Source: Anastatus disparis (lineage: Eukaryota; Arthropoda; Insecta; Hymenoptera; Eupelmidae). Taken from it: a stretch of DNA of 64,000 bases. Under the pieces are notes generated by a model. That model saw nothing but the letters and a program-made list of their open reading frames with translations, had not been told where the DNA came from and did not search any database. The DNA lies in contig JAFFSR010000242.1 in the NCBI GenBank assembly GCA_017163975.1, forward strand, positions 3,063,001 to 3,127,000. Reading direction: 5' to 3'. A program made the translations under genes and the position numbers. This document shows, in pieces, positions 22,370-35,384 of this stretch; within the stretch, counting starts at the first letter, position 1, and each line of letters opens with the position of its first letter.

Positions 22370-24280
22370 TGTTAAGTGACACCATTCTCGCCTCCTAATT
22401 TTTTTTTATTTATCTATTAACTCTTAAAATTATTCTTTTAATTTATTACAATGATGAGGAGAAATGGGTCTTAAAAGCATCAAGGCCAATTTCTTTTCAC
22501 GCTGTTATCAATTTTCCAAGAAGCCAAGCTCGATCGTTGACGGGAGCCTTTGCTTCGTCTCCACTCTTTCTCTACTTCGTTGAGTTGAAGTGGGGACTTA
22601 GCGTCGGTTCCCATGCATAAGACGGGTAAGAGCAACGGAGAGAGAGAACTACCTTTCTCTGTCTTCGCGCTCTCCCCCACAACAATTAAAACGTTTGAAG
22701 CTGGCTTGACGAAAGATTGTCAAGCGAAGAAAAATTTTCTCGAGAGAGACGCGCGCGACCAGGCCTAAGGGCAGTACGTGTAGGCTGCAGCCCGCGAGGC
22801 TGCAGCTGCAACTTCAAATTTCCACCTTGTCACTGTGTAGCTTTTAATTAAAAAAATTAACGACACAAATTCCGTGGACAACGACCCGAGTTGTCATACA
22901 CGTGGATTGAAGTGCACCGGTGGTGTAGATATACCGACAAATAAGAAAAGGGAAGCAGATAATCAGAGGCCAATGCAGCCAGAGCAGGCATGGGAGACCA
23001 GGAGAGCCGGCAATGCTGCTCCGCCGGCCATCCTTGTCATCAGCAGATAAGTTATTTTATAAAATTATTATAATAATTTTATACAAAATTGCATAGATAA
23101 TAAAAGGAAATCAGCGCACCTTGCGTTAGAAAATTTTCGCGGGTTGACCATAAATTATTTGTAAAGATTTTTAGAATGTACTTTTGATGAATTCATATAA
23201 GTGAAAAATTTTATTTAAGTATGTAACTTTATTAGAGATATATTGTGGGAGTTTTGCAAGTAATTGTTACTCAAGTGGATTTATTAAACTAATAAAGAAT
23301 GTCAGACATATTTCAATTTTATATCACTGACCTTTATTATAAGAACGACGTAAGCTGTTATGATTCGGAGCTCGGAGATAGGATTATATAGTTAGAGGCC
23401 GTCGATAAAATTAAATAATTTTCTTTTTTTTAGTTATCTAAAAAATATTTTTTTAATGTACTTCATAACAATTAATAAATATGCCACAGAAATAAGTTGC
23501 TTGGACAGACATTGAACAGAATTAGACGTTAAAGTAATAATTATTTTAAAAACTACATATCTTTATGAAAATTCAAATGAATAGAAAAACAAATCAATCC
23601 TTTTCATAATAACACTCATAACTGATTTTTATAAGGTATACTTTAACTTTGAGTAAAATTTGGTACGATTGGGTATTTTCATATAAATTATGTGTCCGTA
23701 CTTTAGTGTATACATCATGTATATTAGGCAGTTAATTGCATACGAAAATCGAGTTTAGCACGTTCAATTAAAAAATCTTAAATTTAAATAAAAACGTCTG
23801 GAGTAAGTAATTTTTACATGAGTATCCTCCGTTATTGGAATTAAGTAATTATTTTTGGTACTTAGAAACGGTGTAAAAATAAATTGTACATTGTCTTTTA
23901 AGATAACACAATGCTCGTCAAATATATGTATTTAAACATTAAGTTGAGTTCCGCGCATTGAATTGAAAAAAAAAACAAAAATAATATGTAATTCTTATGC
24001 GCATCACATTAGAGGAAAAAAATAAAAACTTTTCGTATTCTATTCTTTGAAAATTTATTTATGTCACATGATTAGAAAAACCTTTGTGACTCAATCATTC
24101 CTTTAACTTAGAGTTATTATTGTGATCGGAGTGTTTATTTTATGACATTTTCGTATAGATCAGGCCGAATATACTCCTTAGATAAAAGCTCTCAACTCCG
24201 GAAGGTGAAAATAAAATTAAATGTATGAAGGACGGGGTTTTCGTGAGAGATACAACTCTTTAGAAAAACCCGTCCTAACA
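22370..24280 (+). repeat. 5' LTR (1,911 bp)
   Basis: Starts TGTTAAGTGAC and ends CCTAACA (TG...CA). Against the 3' LTR I see one substitution (T at 23,031 versus C at 53,158), a length/base change in a poly-T run near 23,425, and a one-A difference just after. A GC-richer block (about 22,480-22,830) with GAGA-type runs and a TGCAGC...GCTGCA palindrome is the likely U3 control region. It contains a 66-codon antisense frame that I do not take as a gene. Confidence 0.97.
23929..23966 (+). promoter_or_regulatory. Probable LTR core promoter and RNA start
   Basis: AATATATGTATTTAAA supplies a TATA-like box about 30 bp before 23,960-23,964. That is also where the internal R-U5 copy (25,657) begins, an independent hint that the RNA 5' end lies there. 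The AATAAA words near 24,200-24,210 could serve as the 3'-end signal, making R roughly 250 nt. Confidence 0.55.
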
Positions 24281-24282
24281 CA

Positions 24283-24300
24283 TGGCGCCCAACGTGGGGC
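24283..24300 (+). other. Primer-binding site, tRNA-Lys(CUU)
   Basis: TGGCGCCCAACGTGGGGC, two bases after the LTR, is complementary over all 18 nt to the 3' end of tRNA-Lys(CUU), as used by type D and MMTV-type retroviruses. It primes minus-strand synthesis. Confidence 0.93.
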
Positions 24301-24385
24301 ACCGATCAAAGGATGACCGGGGTTTTGCCTAAATTTTGGCAAAACTTTAGTTATCTTGCACGAAATGCTGGCTCGGTGAGAGCTT

Positions 24386-24396
24386 AACGGTGAGTG
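24386..24396 (+). promoter_or_regulatory. Leader splice donor
   Basis: AACG then GTGAGT, a near-consensus 5' splice site, 90 nt after the primer site. The intron would start at 24,390. A weaker alternative (CTCG then GTGAGA) lies 15 nt upstream. Confidence 0.7.
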
Positions 24397-25656
24397 CCCC
24401 GCGACCCGACGGAAGAAAAATATCAGCGATATAATAGATGTAAGTGCGTAAATTTAAGAAAGAAAAATGATGAATGAATTTATTATTATTATTAAAAAAA
24501 AAAAGAAGAAGAGAAAAAGAAAATTTTTTGTTGAATTATTAAAGTTAATTCATAAAATCAATGGATAGCCGTGGTTTTATAAGTTCAAATATATTTTTCT
24601 TTTGCCTGTTTATTCTTTTCAAACATATTGATTACAAAGTTTCTAATTGCGTGAAATTCTATATTAAAATAGTTATAAAAATCTCGTTAGTTTAATCTCA
24701 TTTTTTTTTATATATAAAACGATATTTCATAATATTCATTAGTGAATTTCTAATGTACATTTAGTATTGTATTTCACTAATATGTAATAGATTTTTCAAT
24801 TATTTTAAACGAATTTTTTTTTTATTTCATTTATTGTGTTATCTCATTTTCGAAAACAATGTTATATTTTAGTAGATGCAGCTGGCACGTTATCTTTTTA
24901 AATTTGGTTTTTTATTTATCATATCCGCGATTCAATACTGTTTTCGGGTTTTTAGTAATAAATTCGAAATATCCTTAAACTTTTATTAATATTGCCTGCT
25001 AAAAATTAAATAATAGTTACATGAAAGATAATTATATTGAACAAAATATTTATTAGTGATATATTAACATTTTGAATGCGCAGTTTGAAAATATCATAAA
25101 AATAACATAAATTTATAGGAAAATACTTTTAACCATAAAAATACTTTTAACAGGAATTGATAGCTTGGTGGGCAAACAAAATATTTTACCCATAATTGGT
25201 TAATTTTACTATAATAATATTTAGTTTCCAATTTACAATGTTACATCTATTAATATTTAATTTAATTTGTTATTAATGTTGCTTTATAATATCTACTAAA
25301 ATTTTAAACTAAAATCTGTTATATCTTGTCAGAATTTATTTTCAATACGTGTAAGCCCAACCCATTACAATGTTTGGTTTCAAAGTTAACACTTTTCAAA
25401 TTGTCGGTGCATAATTATCTCAAGCATTCCAAGCATTACCTTGTTAATGAGTTTTTCTCGTCATTCAACATTATTATTTTTTTTTTTCTCTTTCTTCTCC
25501 AAACATAATAGGTTTTTCATTTAACCGTAATTATATTAATTATGAAACTTACAACATTTCTAAACGTTATTGTCTAAATGTATTAAGAAATAACGATTGC
25601 AGGGTTTAAAATGATTTTAATTATAATAGTTTTACGTTTGGATTTTATTTGTGACA

Positions 25657-25991
25657 TGAAAAAAAAAACAAAAATAATATGTAATTCTTATGCGCATCAC
25701 ATTAGAGGAAAAAAATAAAAACTTTTCGTATTCTATTCTTTGAAAATTTATTTATGTCACATGATTAGAAAAACCTTTGTGACTCAATCATTCCTTTAAC
25801 TTAGAGTTATTATTGTGATCGGAGTGTTTATTTTATGACATTTTCGTATAGATCAGGCCGAATATACTCCTTAGATAAAAGCTCTCAACTCCGGAAGGTG
25901 AAAATAAAATTAAATGTATGAAGGACGGGGTTTTCGTGAGAGATACAACTCTTTAGAAAAACCCGTCCTAACACATGGCGCCCAACGTGGG

Positions 25992-26028
<37 letters not shown>
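25657..26028 (+). repeat. Exact R-U5-primer-site copy with (A)35 tail
   Basis: 25,657-25,993 is identical to 23,964-24,300 (337 nt at constant offset 1,693). It begins near the presumed RNA start and ends at the eighteenth base of the primer-binding site. Thirty-five A residues follow. No convincing target duplication was found (TTTGTGACA before, TTTAGTGGA after). Identity to the LTR means the copy is very recent or has been homogenised. Confidence 0.95.
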
Positions 26029-26031
<3 letters not shown>

Positions 26032-29000
26032 AGTGGAATTATACAGAATTAAAGTTAAATAATAATTATTAATCATTTTCTTATAACATTCAATTATTTA
26101 ATTAAAAATAAAAATGATGGTTGCAATTTTTATACTCATTCTTCACAAATTTATTTTTATTGTTATTAATAATCTGAATTTTATTATTATTTTAGGGTTT
26201 ATTAATAATTATTGCGTTTATAAACTAAGATTTTGGATTTATTAAAAGAATTGATTTAATTGAATCTAAAGCTAATTCAACTTATTACGCGAATAATGAA
26301 TCATATATATAATTAAGTTATTTTCAAGTTAGATTATATTTTTAGTATAATAATAGTGTAAATATTTAATTAAACAAAAAAAAAATTCATTAACTAAATT
26401 ATTATGACAAAAACAAAGAAAATGTAGGAAAACAGTTCTATTTTAAAAGCAAAAGATTTCAAGCATCATTCATTTATATTCGGTGAAGCAAAAAAAATGC
26501 TTTCAAGCTTAGAGCGTACTATGCACAAGCCAGCATGACGTCACTTCGCTTCAGACTCGGGCTGCCTTACAGAGCACGCTAGCACATGCAACGTATACTT
26601 CAACTAAGAGCTTGCAATGTGTGTTATCGCGCGCGGAGAAACACAGCCTCACTGTTTGAAAGGAAGTACGTTTTACGCTTACTTGGTTTTTCGGGATATT
26701 ATTTTGAATTTTAACAATTATGATCTTTGTCAATTTACTGATGTCTCTTTATTTAATATTATTTATATTATTTATAATTATTATTTTGATGTAAAAATTT
26801 TACAATTTTGTTCAAAAATAATTTCACTTTTTATTAATAAATTAGATTTATTGTTGTAACATTTTACTTGAATTATTTTAGGGTTTTAATGTATTACTTT
26901 GAATTTTATTATGTTTCGACTGCAACTTATTAAAGAAAAAATCTTTTAAAAAGTGTAAATAGTAGTTTTAACTATTTTACTACTATATTAACATTATTAT
27001 TTTGTAACTTTATAGTTTAATTTAACTGCCTTCGGTAAATTTCCTTTTAAAATATTTTATTCAAAAAGGTTTTAACTATAGTTTAACAAAATGTTATTTA
27101 TACACAGTGTTGAGACATTTTTTTCCGAAATTTTTGGAATATAGCTATACGTAATTTTTTTAAAGTTTAAAATTAACACATTGTTTATTCTTTTCTTTAC
27201 ATCTTTTATTTAACAGTATTTTAAACAACTTATTTAAAAAAAATAACTTATGACGAAACTTTAGTTATTTTACTGATAATTAATTCATAAAATGCTTTAT
27301 TCAATAATATTTACAAGTTATTTTCCCACGTGTGGTAATTATACTTAGTAATTTTTATTTAGTTTAACTGTGTTTAGGCATGTAATATAGGTCTTAGAAA
27401 TTTTACTTCCTTTATTAAATTTTATTTATTCAAATAGATTGCAACTATTTTAGCAGTCATTATGGTCATATTTATTTTTGTTAAGGCTTAAGCTTTAAGA
27501 GGCTTAATTTAGAAAGTTGTATTCGAAAGTTTAAATTTAGGACTTTCACAGGGCCTCTCTTTCACTAGAGCGAAGGGACCCACTCCCCTCAATATAGTGT
27601 TTTGGTATATAACACTAAAAATTCGAGAAAAAGAGGAAAAATTTTCTCTCTTATGGTTACATTATTTGTAAAAATTTTTTTTTTATACTATTTTGAACGG
27701 CATTTACTGAAGGCTTGCAAAAAAAAAACTATATGCTTCTACACAGAATCTCTAGGCTACGGCTAAAATTATACGTTTATAATAGTTACGCCTACTGTCC
27801 TTGCCTACCTACTACCTGTGTGTTATAATGCGGAGGCTCAAGGGTACATTTATAAGAGTTATTACCCTAAGCAGTACTCAAAAATGTCAGTATAATTTTC
27901 ATAATCTAGATATTTAAGATATTTATTTTTTTATTTTTTGTAATAATACAATCTGTAAAAATAGAAGAAAATAAATGGATTTTAGTTTTTTCCTCCCGGA
28001 ACAAGAGTAAAATCCCTTTCCAAGCAACCATAATATGATTTTATGAGTCTTGTTTAGCAAAAGTATGTTAATTTTAAAATTAATTATTATTTTATTTCTT
28101 AAAAAAAAATTTTTTTTTTTTTTTAACGATTTTATTGTTTAGTTAATAATAATAATTTGTTTATTAACTAAAAACATGGCAATTGCAACAGTTTATGATT
28201 ATTTGATTGCCTTGTTATTGTATAATTTCAAAGTTTAATTATTGAAAAGGACGTTTGCGGGCATTGGTTAATTAATTAAAATTTTAAACAAGTTTTATAG
28301 ATTTTAGAAAATGAAAAAGGTTTAATTGAAAAGTATGATATGTAAAGGTTTAAAAAAAATTTTAAAAAGTACATTATTTAATATTCTTTTAAACACGCTT
28401 ACGTTTGCGTGTGTTCGGATCCCATTTGCTTTATCTCGAAGTTAATTTCTTAGGTTACGCTTTTTATTATTTGCTGACTCTTGTGAGACCAACAAAGATT
28501 AGTTCTGAGTAACCAGAATAATTTTGTAATGGGATATTTTTCTTTTAGACTTCAAACTAGAATTTGATATTTTTATTTTTCAGTCGACCGGATGTAACTG
28601 TATATTAAGCTATACGAAGCTACGTGAAAATACGTTATGATTTACTGCACATGCACTGCATGACGCCATAACATTAACGATAAGCAACACGTTTGTTAAT
28701 GTTCACACGGTTGACTAAAGAGAACATTTTTTTTTTTAATTCGAATTTATTCTAAGTTAATTAATTTTGAAAAATTTTCCAAAGTTTTTAATAATACAAA
28801 CTTCAATATTAATTAATTGCAAGTTTTATTTAAAATTGATTATTCATACTAACTGATAAATTACGTATTATTTTTAATTTTCAAATTTTTCTATTCAATT
28901 TATTCAATGATTACTATTGTTGAATTTCTGTATTTTTGTGTTAATGTGAACATTCCGAATTTACTGATCTTTATTGGGCATGTACAATTTTAAATTTGAT

Positions 29001-30290
29001 TTTAATTAATTCAAAGAAAATTTATTTTTAAGGTGATTTCCTTAAATAAAAATTTTTTTAACATTTACAATTTCAGTTTTTGCGAAAAGAGAATTTTAAA
29101 ATGGTCAATTTTTAGTAATTTTATAGGATATTATTTAACTTATTGTGCCAAAATTTGAATATCCTTACGACTTATTTCATTTATTTAAGTTAAGTGAAAT
29201 GCGCGAAGAAATTATTCTCGGATTTTGTTAAAACTGAGTAATTCGGAAATCGTATTGTTTAGTATTTTGTAAATTTTATATAATAGGTTACCCCAAAAAA
29301 AAAACTTCTACCTCCAGAGGGAAAACTTTCCGAAATGTAAATATGTTCCTCATTTTATGGCTTTATTTAGCCGTTTAGACGAAAATCTCTTTTATGTTAA
29401 GAAAGAGAAAATTCTTTTCTAATAGTATAGACTTAGGGTTTTCCCTGAGCCCTCACATTACAAGCAGGTAAACCGAATCTTCCTAAATATTATTTTTATT
29501 ATCTTTACGCTAATAAAAGTTTATAAATAACGGTTTCTATTTAAAATTCGCATCTATGTATTATCTTAATGGCATGATCCTTTGATCTTGTCATTTACCA
29601 TGTTTATCTCCAAATTACCTTATCGCACGGAAAAATCGATTATTTAATAAGTAAAATTTTGTTAAGCTTGCTTAAAGAAAAATATTTGAATTCTATTTTC
29701 TTCCTTTTGAAACAAATTTCTTTTTCCATGTCACAAACGAACAAACAAACAACAAAAAAAAATCCTTGTTCCCTTGCGGAAACACTCTTTTGATTTCTGC
29801 CTCAATTTTCCACTTTAGGGAAAATCGAGTATTTCATAATTAAGGAAATTTTCGGAATCACTCATGATGATTCCTTCGCGGACGCGGTTGGGTCAGAATA
29901 TTATTTCGTTGCTAGTTACTTTTTGATTAAAAATTTTTTTCTATTATTTTTAAATGGGTCAGCTCGCGATTTTAGCGCCAGTTAACGAACGGAGGCAAAT
30001 ATTTTAGAGGTTTATTATTTGTTATTTTAATATTCCCGACGCGGTATATAATTTATTTAAATAATCCTGGTCCACCTGAAAAGTGTTTTGAACGAGGGGA
30101 GATCCCAATTCGTTCACTCCCCTTTGTTTTGTCGCGGCCGATCTTGATCGAACTATTGTTTCCGGCAGCTACTAAGTGATGGGCCTACTCATCACCTTTC
30201 ACACCCTTTCACAATAGCCGATATGGCTATAATTGGGGATAAAAAAAAAGAGAAAATACATATTGATTAAATATAAATGTATGTATATAT
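26029..30290. other. Leader section, no gene seen
   Basis: AT-rich throughout. Somewhat more complex patches occur at 26,480-26,660 (with GC-rich words), 27,540-27,640 and 29,800-30,240. No domain-bearing frame was seen, and the small frames are low-complexity. Confidence 0.5.
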
Positions 30291-30736
30291 GTTTATGTCG
30301 TCGTAGGCCGTATTCGGTGGAATACCTATAGACCACGCTAAATTTGTATAGGCATTGCATACGTTCATGCTAATATCTCGACGATATTCTCTCTGTCAAT
30401 ACTCCCTAAGGGAGTATTAACAGCTCTATACTCCCTAAAGGAGTATTGACAGATCGAGATATCGCACAGCATGGCCGTATATGACGCGAGTGACATCGAT
30501 TCGTAGGTTAGTGAAAACAAAAGAATGTCGTTAGATATGTCAATGCTCATACAAATTCATATAAAATCTTAACTTTACAGAATGTTTTGTTTCAACAAAT
30601 TTTCAAAGTTAAACAGTTAATAAGTAAAATAAATAAGTAAATAATGACATTATTTACTTTTTTTTAATAAAACATATATCATTAATTTTAAAAAATCATT
30701 TTTATAGTTCCTCATACGGCCTACCAACGACATAAA
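30291..30736. repeat. MITE-like element, about 23-bp inverted ends
   Basis: GTTTATGTCGTCGTAGGCCG at the left end matches the reverse complement of the right end with one base offset. Inside, at 30,375-30,465, a second inverted repeat carries TACTCCCTAAGGGAGTA. No coding content; the 61-codon minus frame is part of the palindrome. Confidence 0.7.
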
Positions 30737-30742
30737 CTTATC

Positions 30743-30912
30743 TACGTAACTTGAGAGTACGAAGGATTCTGAATCCAGGCTTGACCAAAGTGCTTGTCGC
30801 TTGAGCAGCAGTCAGTCTCGGGCGCGCTTCGCGCGCCCTCGACCAACTGCTACTCAAGCGACAAACACTTTAGTCTCGCCTGTATTCATCCTTCGTACTC
30901 CCAAGTTACGTA
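30743..30912. repeat. 170-nt near-perfect hairpin
   Basis: Arms of about 70 bp start TACGTAACTTG and pair with few mismatches. The apex is GGGCGCGCTTCGCGCGCCC. If transcribed with the leader it would form a long duplex RNA. It starts 6 bp after the MITE at 30,291-30,736. Confidence 0.9.
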
Positions 30913-30991
30913 TATAACTAATATTATATAATGAGATATGTGTATATTGAAACTCGTTATTTAAAAATTTTTTTTTTTTTTTTAACTAATA

Positions 30992-31022
30992 CAGCGGGCT
31001 CGTGGGTTCGAGTCCCGATCAT
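30992..31022 (+). repeat. tRNA T-arm-like fragment
   Basis: CTCGTGGGTTCGAGTCCCGA has a good B box and a paired T stem, but no A box or acceptor partner lies upstream; T-rich DNA precedes it. Probably a SINE or tRNA relic. Confidence 0.45.
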
Positions 31023-31533
31023 ACTAGAAAAAGAAAATTGAGGCAGCAATCAAAAGTACTCGTGAATATTAACACGAGAGAACATTCCGGACATTGCCCG
31101 GAATTTATTTCTCTAAAAAAAAAATCTTTAAGATTTGTTCAAATCAAATTAGCAACTTTAGATTTCTTAAAACTGTTCAATTTGTGCCTGCGAATTTCGA
31201 ACTTATTTCAACGAGAATTGAAAATTCGCAATTCTATGTTAAAGAAAATAGCTTTTCTTTTTTTTTCTTCAGCTCGAAAATTTTTCGAGCTGTTTCAGAC
31301 GCTACTTACGATCTACGGAATGCGAAATTTTCTTTTAAATTTAACAAATATTTTAGTTTATTTTCAACGCAATAAATACACGCCCTTTTACTGACATGGC
31401 TTTCAATTCAATCTATAATCAACGCATTCATATCAATGTACTGATTGATTCGAGTAATATTTTATTCAACGCTAAATGTTAGATTTTTAGAATGTACAAC
31501 TTCGTACTTCCTTTATTCTTCCTATTTGGTTCT

Positions 31534-31604
31534 CTTTTTTTTTTTTTTTTTTTTTTTTTATTTTTTTTTTATTTTTTTTATTTTTTTATTTTTTTTTTTT
31601 TTTG
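31534..31604. repeat. T-rich tract
   Basis: About 70 nt of T broken by single A residues. It gives a poly-Phe frame that is not a gene. Confidence 0.95.
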
Positions 31605-34600
31605 ACTTTATTATGCGATTTTTATTTGAAATTATAATGTGATTAATTTGAATTTCAGACTGTTCGTATTGTAAAGTAATGATTGTAAAGTACTATGAAA
31701 AAATAACTTTTATGATTAAATTAACATTTTAAAATGTGCTGGATTTAGAAATTATATTGTTAGCTAAATGTATTTCCAAAAATTTTAATCTCTCTTTTAT
31801 AAATAGTAAATGATTTATATATTACAAAAACTGTCTTGTTTTAATAAACACATGATTTTAAAAGTAAAAAAAAAAAAAGAAAAACTAAAACGTCTCCAAA
31901 TCAAAAGATTTCCCTTCCGAGCCTAATTAGTCAAATAAATCACGTAAACAAAAAAAAAAAAAATCTATTATTATTACTAATAATAAAAACTAAAATTTTT
32001 CTTTTTACCTTGTATAGCAAATAATTCATTTTATGAAAATATTAATGCGAAACCAAAAATCTTGACACCAAAGAGGATGTTAAGGATAAAAAAATTTGTA
32101 ATTAAAAACTTTAAGAAATTTTAGCGCGTTCACACGGCGGCAATTGGACACTGGAGTGAGGGGTGCTCATCCTCACCAAAAGTTAAATATAAAACCGTTT
32201 TTCCTACTAAATCACGGCCGAATACAATTGGATACTTTCTTATCTGACTAAACTCAATGCTTTTACACGGGTTAATACTAGAAATCTGCGAGATGCGAAT
32301 AACTGACTAAAATAATGAAATATATACTTGACACACGTAAATTAGTGTCTATGCGATTTGCAGTTAGGTTTATCACGTAAAAATTTATAGTAAGCAGGTA
32401 ACTAACCTATTGCAGGCATGATGAAAAAGTCTTGTCTCGAAGTTCCTAAATTATTTTCTTTTGAATTTTTTTTATCTACGTATTTTCTGTTGACGTTTCT
32501 TTTCCATCTAAGGTGCTAACCTTGTCCTCGGAGAAAAACGCCAGCAATGATAAATTAACATATTTTCAAATTACTCCAAATGAATTAACTTTCTCTTCAT
32601 GCAAGCAAAAATGGAAAGTTTAATAGAATACAAATTAATAATATTAAATACGTAAGCTATAGTAATGATGAAAGATCCGAATTTAAGAAAATCTGAAAAA
32701 CAATACGATTCATACAAAGGTTAATCCAATTATTTTAAAAATAAATTGGAGTTAAAATTAGTCTAAAACTATTAGATTTAAGGTAAAAGGATGCATGCAA
32801 ACTTGCTTGCAATAATTAATAAATTGAACATGAAAATTTAGATCAAATGCGAAATTTTAAATAACTAACGAATTATCCGTAAAAATATATATATAAAATG
32901 CTCGCCAATTCGCAAGCATTTATCTAATTATTTCAATAAACAATAGCAATTGGTATGATTAATAAATCAGAATAAGCTAATGAACGGCCAATTTTCATAT
33001 TTAAAATAAATTTTGTTTAAATTTCAATTACATCATTAACCTTATGCGTAAGAAGTGACGACATGAATAAAATCTAAAAATACTAAAAACCAATTTGATA
33101 ATTAAATTCTAAATTTTCTATGCTGAATTATGACCATGCAGCAATAAACTTTTGCTAAAAATAAAAATAAACTCTATCTTGAAAATTTTTAATTATTTAC
33201 GAAAATTAAAACTAATCTAAATAATTAAATAATATCAGTTATTCTAAATTTCCGCGCTAAAATTAAAATCACCGTAATATATATAATAAATCTCTGTTCG
33301 ATAAAATCTTTAAAACTACCTACATGGTAACAGAAATCTGCAGTTATCCGTTACCATCCGGGAGAAATAACTTATGGTAACAATCTATAATCAATGACAT
33401 TTATGGTAACTACAATTCAAACTTAGTATTTAGCACGGGATAATAAATTTTAAATTTTCAACTAAATAATTCAACTTTAACTTTACTAATATGATTAGTT
33501 GATTTAACTACTAACTTTTTTTTTGAATTATTTCTATACATTGTTCTCAGTTTTATTCTCGTTTAGTTAAATAAATTAATAATTACAATCAAACTAACTA
33601 ATAATTAACCTAACTACTATCTATTTTTCAAGTTTAAATTTTTTTTTGTTGTCTGTTTTGTTTATGAAATTATTGCACAATAGATAACATAATTTACCTA
33701 TATACAATAAAAATAACTAATTTACAAAATCAATATTAAAATATAATTCAGAAGTAAATACTTAAACAATAGAATAATAATAAATGATCAAAAACTAAAA
33801 AAAAAATATATAATGTTCAAATATTTACATTCATAACTACGTCGTTCTGTTAAATAGATACTAATAATTAAATATATTCATAGTTAACTCCCTATTTAAT
33901 ATAATTTCGAGGTCAAAACTAAAAACCATTTCAAAATGTTTTAAATCAACTGCAACTTGTGCTTATAGTTAGTAATAATCGGTACAATAAATTAAATTAT
34001 TATTACACTTTATCTAATTAAATTTCATACTTTATAATATTAAGAATTATAGTAACTTTTTAGACTACCATAAAAACTTAACGTTTTATGTTAACAACGT
34101 TAACTTAAAATTTAATGCTGCAGGCCGGAATTTTGTTTCAAAAAAAAAAAAAAATAGAAATGTAATGCGATTTTTTTTAACGTAACTGTCTTTCTCACGT
34201 TGTCACTTAAAACGAGTAAGGCAATAAAAATGCAAAGAGTCGTACTAATCATATACTTTTCTCGTAGTAATACAACTAGTATTTTAAATATTACCGAAAT
34301 AAAATATATCGTCGTATATATGTTAAATAAAACCGCGTATACGAATTGCTATTGTACGAAATAATATTTATAGATATATTTAAGTAAATACTTTAATGCA
34401 ATTTCGTGAGTTTCAGGTGAACATGATCAACCTATCCAACTCGGAGGGGATTTTTACGCTTATTTCAATAATAATTAACAGGTATGCATATTTCGGTTAA
34501 TATGCATCCCAATCAATTTAAATTTAAGGCATGAAGTAGAAATAATCCTAGTAGTATATTAAAATAATAGTAGTCTAATTGCTAATGCTAAATCTAATAA

Positions 34601-35090
34601 TTCCGAATAAATTTTGGATCGGAGTCACAAACAATAAATTTTTCTTTTGTGGAAATATAATAATATTTTTCTCAAAATCATACTTACAAACTAATACGTA
34701 TCTGCTGGCGGATATGAAACATAATTTTTCCTTTAATAAAAAAAGAAGAAGAAAACAATTTTATTTTTCAACCTAATAACATTATTTACATAAATAAATT
34801 TTTGTAAATTACTAATAAATAAAAGCTGCTTTATTTCTAAAATCATAAAATTCAAAATCCGGTACCGGTAGTTTAAAATATTATAGTCATTAAGTAGGTT
34901 AGGAAATATTTGACTTTCATGGTAGTGGGCAGATGGTCCACGCACGATGGCTTAAGGGACATGACTGATCACCATGTTCTATCATAGAAAGAGCAACCAT
35001 GGTTAGTCGAATCAGATGTGCGACTCGAGTATAATGCGAAAACTACGAAATGAATACAAATGAATTGAACATGAATGCCATCCCGATGCT
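31605..35090. other. Leader section, no gene seen
   Basis: AT-rich, with short dispersed repeats of TGGTAAC words at 33,320-33,420. No coding frame. Confidence 0.5.
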
Positions 35091-35384
35091 TTTTGTTAAG
35101 GTCGTGAGATGATGATTATTACCGGATGCTTTTTGTTAAGGTCCGATGACTAAATAAAAAAATTACAAAATGAAGAAATATGAAGAAAATCGCGTAGCTT
35201 AATCTCGTATACTATTTGTGATTACTCACGGTAGTATAATTAAGCCGTCGGGTACGCGCTGGGGAGTACAGATGCAATAAGCATACCCTGGCCGGTTGAT
35301 ATTCGAGCGCTATTTGTGATCAACCACTGTAGCATAATTAAGGCGTCGAATGCATCGCAAGGGAATACAGATGCCCACAGCATA
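35091..35384. repeat. Degenerate direct repeats
   Basis: GATGCTTTTTGTTAAGGTC occurs twice (about 35,092 and 35,126). A longer unit holding CTATTTGTGAT...ATAATTAAG...GTCG...ACAGATGC occurs at 35,209-35,278 and again at 35,310-35,375. Minus-strand frames of 122-139 codons across this area are hydrophobic and repeat-derived. Confidence 0.65.

Noticed and set aside
22480..22680. 66-codon minus-strand frame in the 5' LTR, also in the 3' LTR
   Set aside because: Identical copies follow from LTR identity, so the repetition is not evidence of selection. No domain.
31002..31642. Plus-strand frames of 65-130 codons after the T-arm-like fragment
   Set aside because: Low-complexity Phe/Lys/Asn-rich and partly poly-T; no motif and no splice context.
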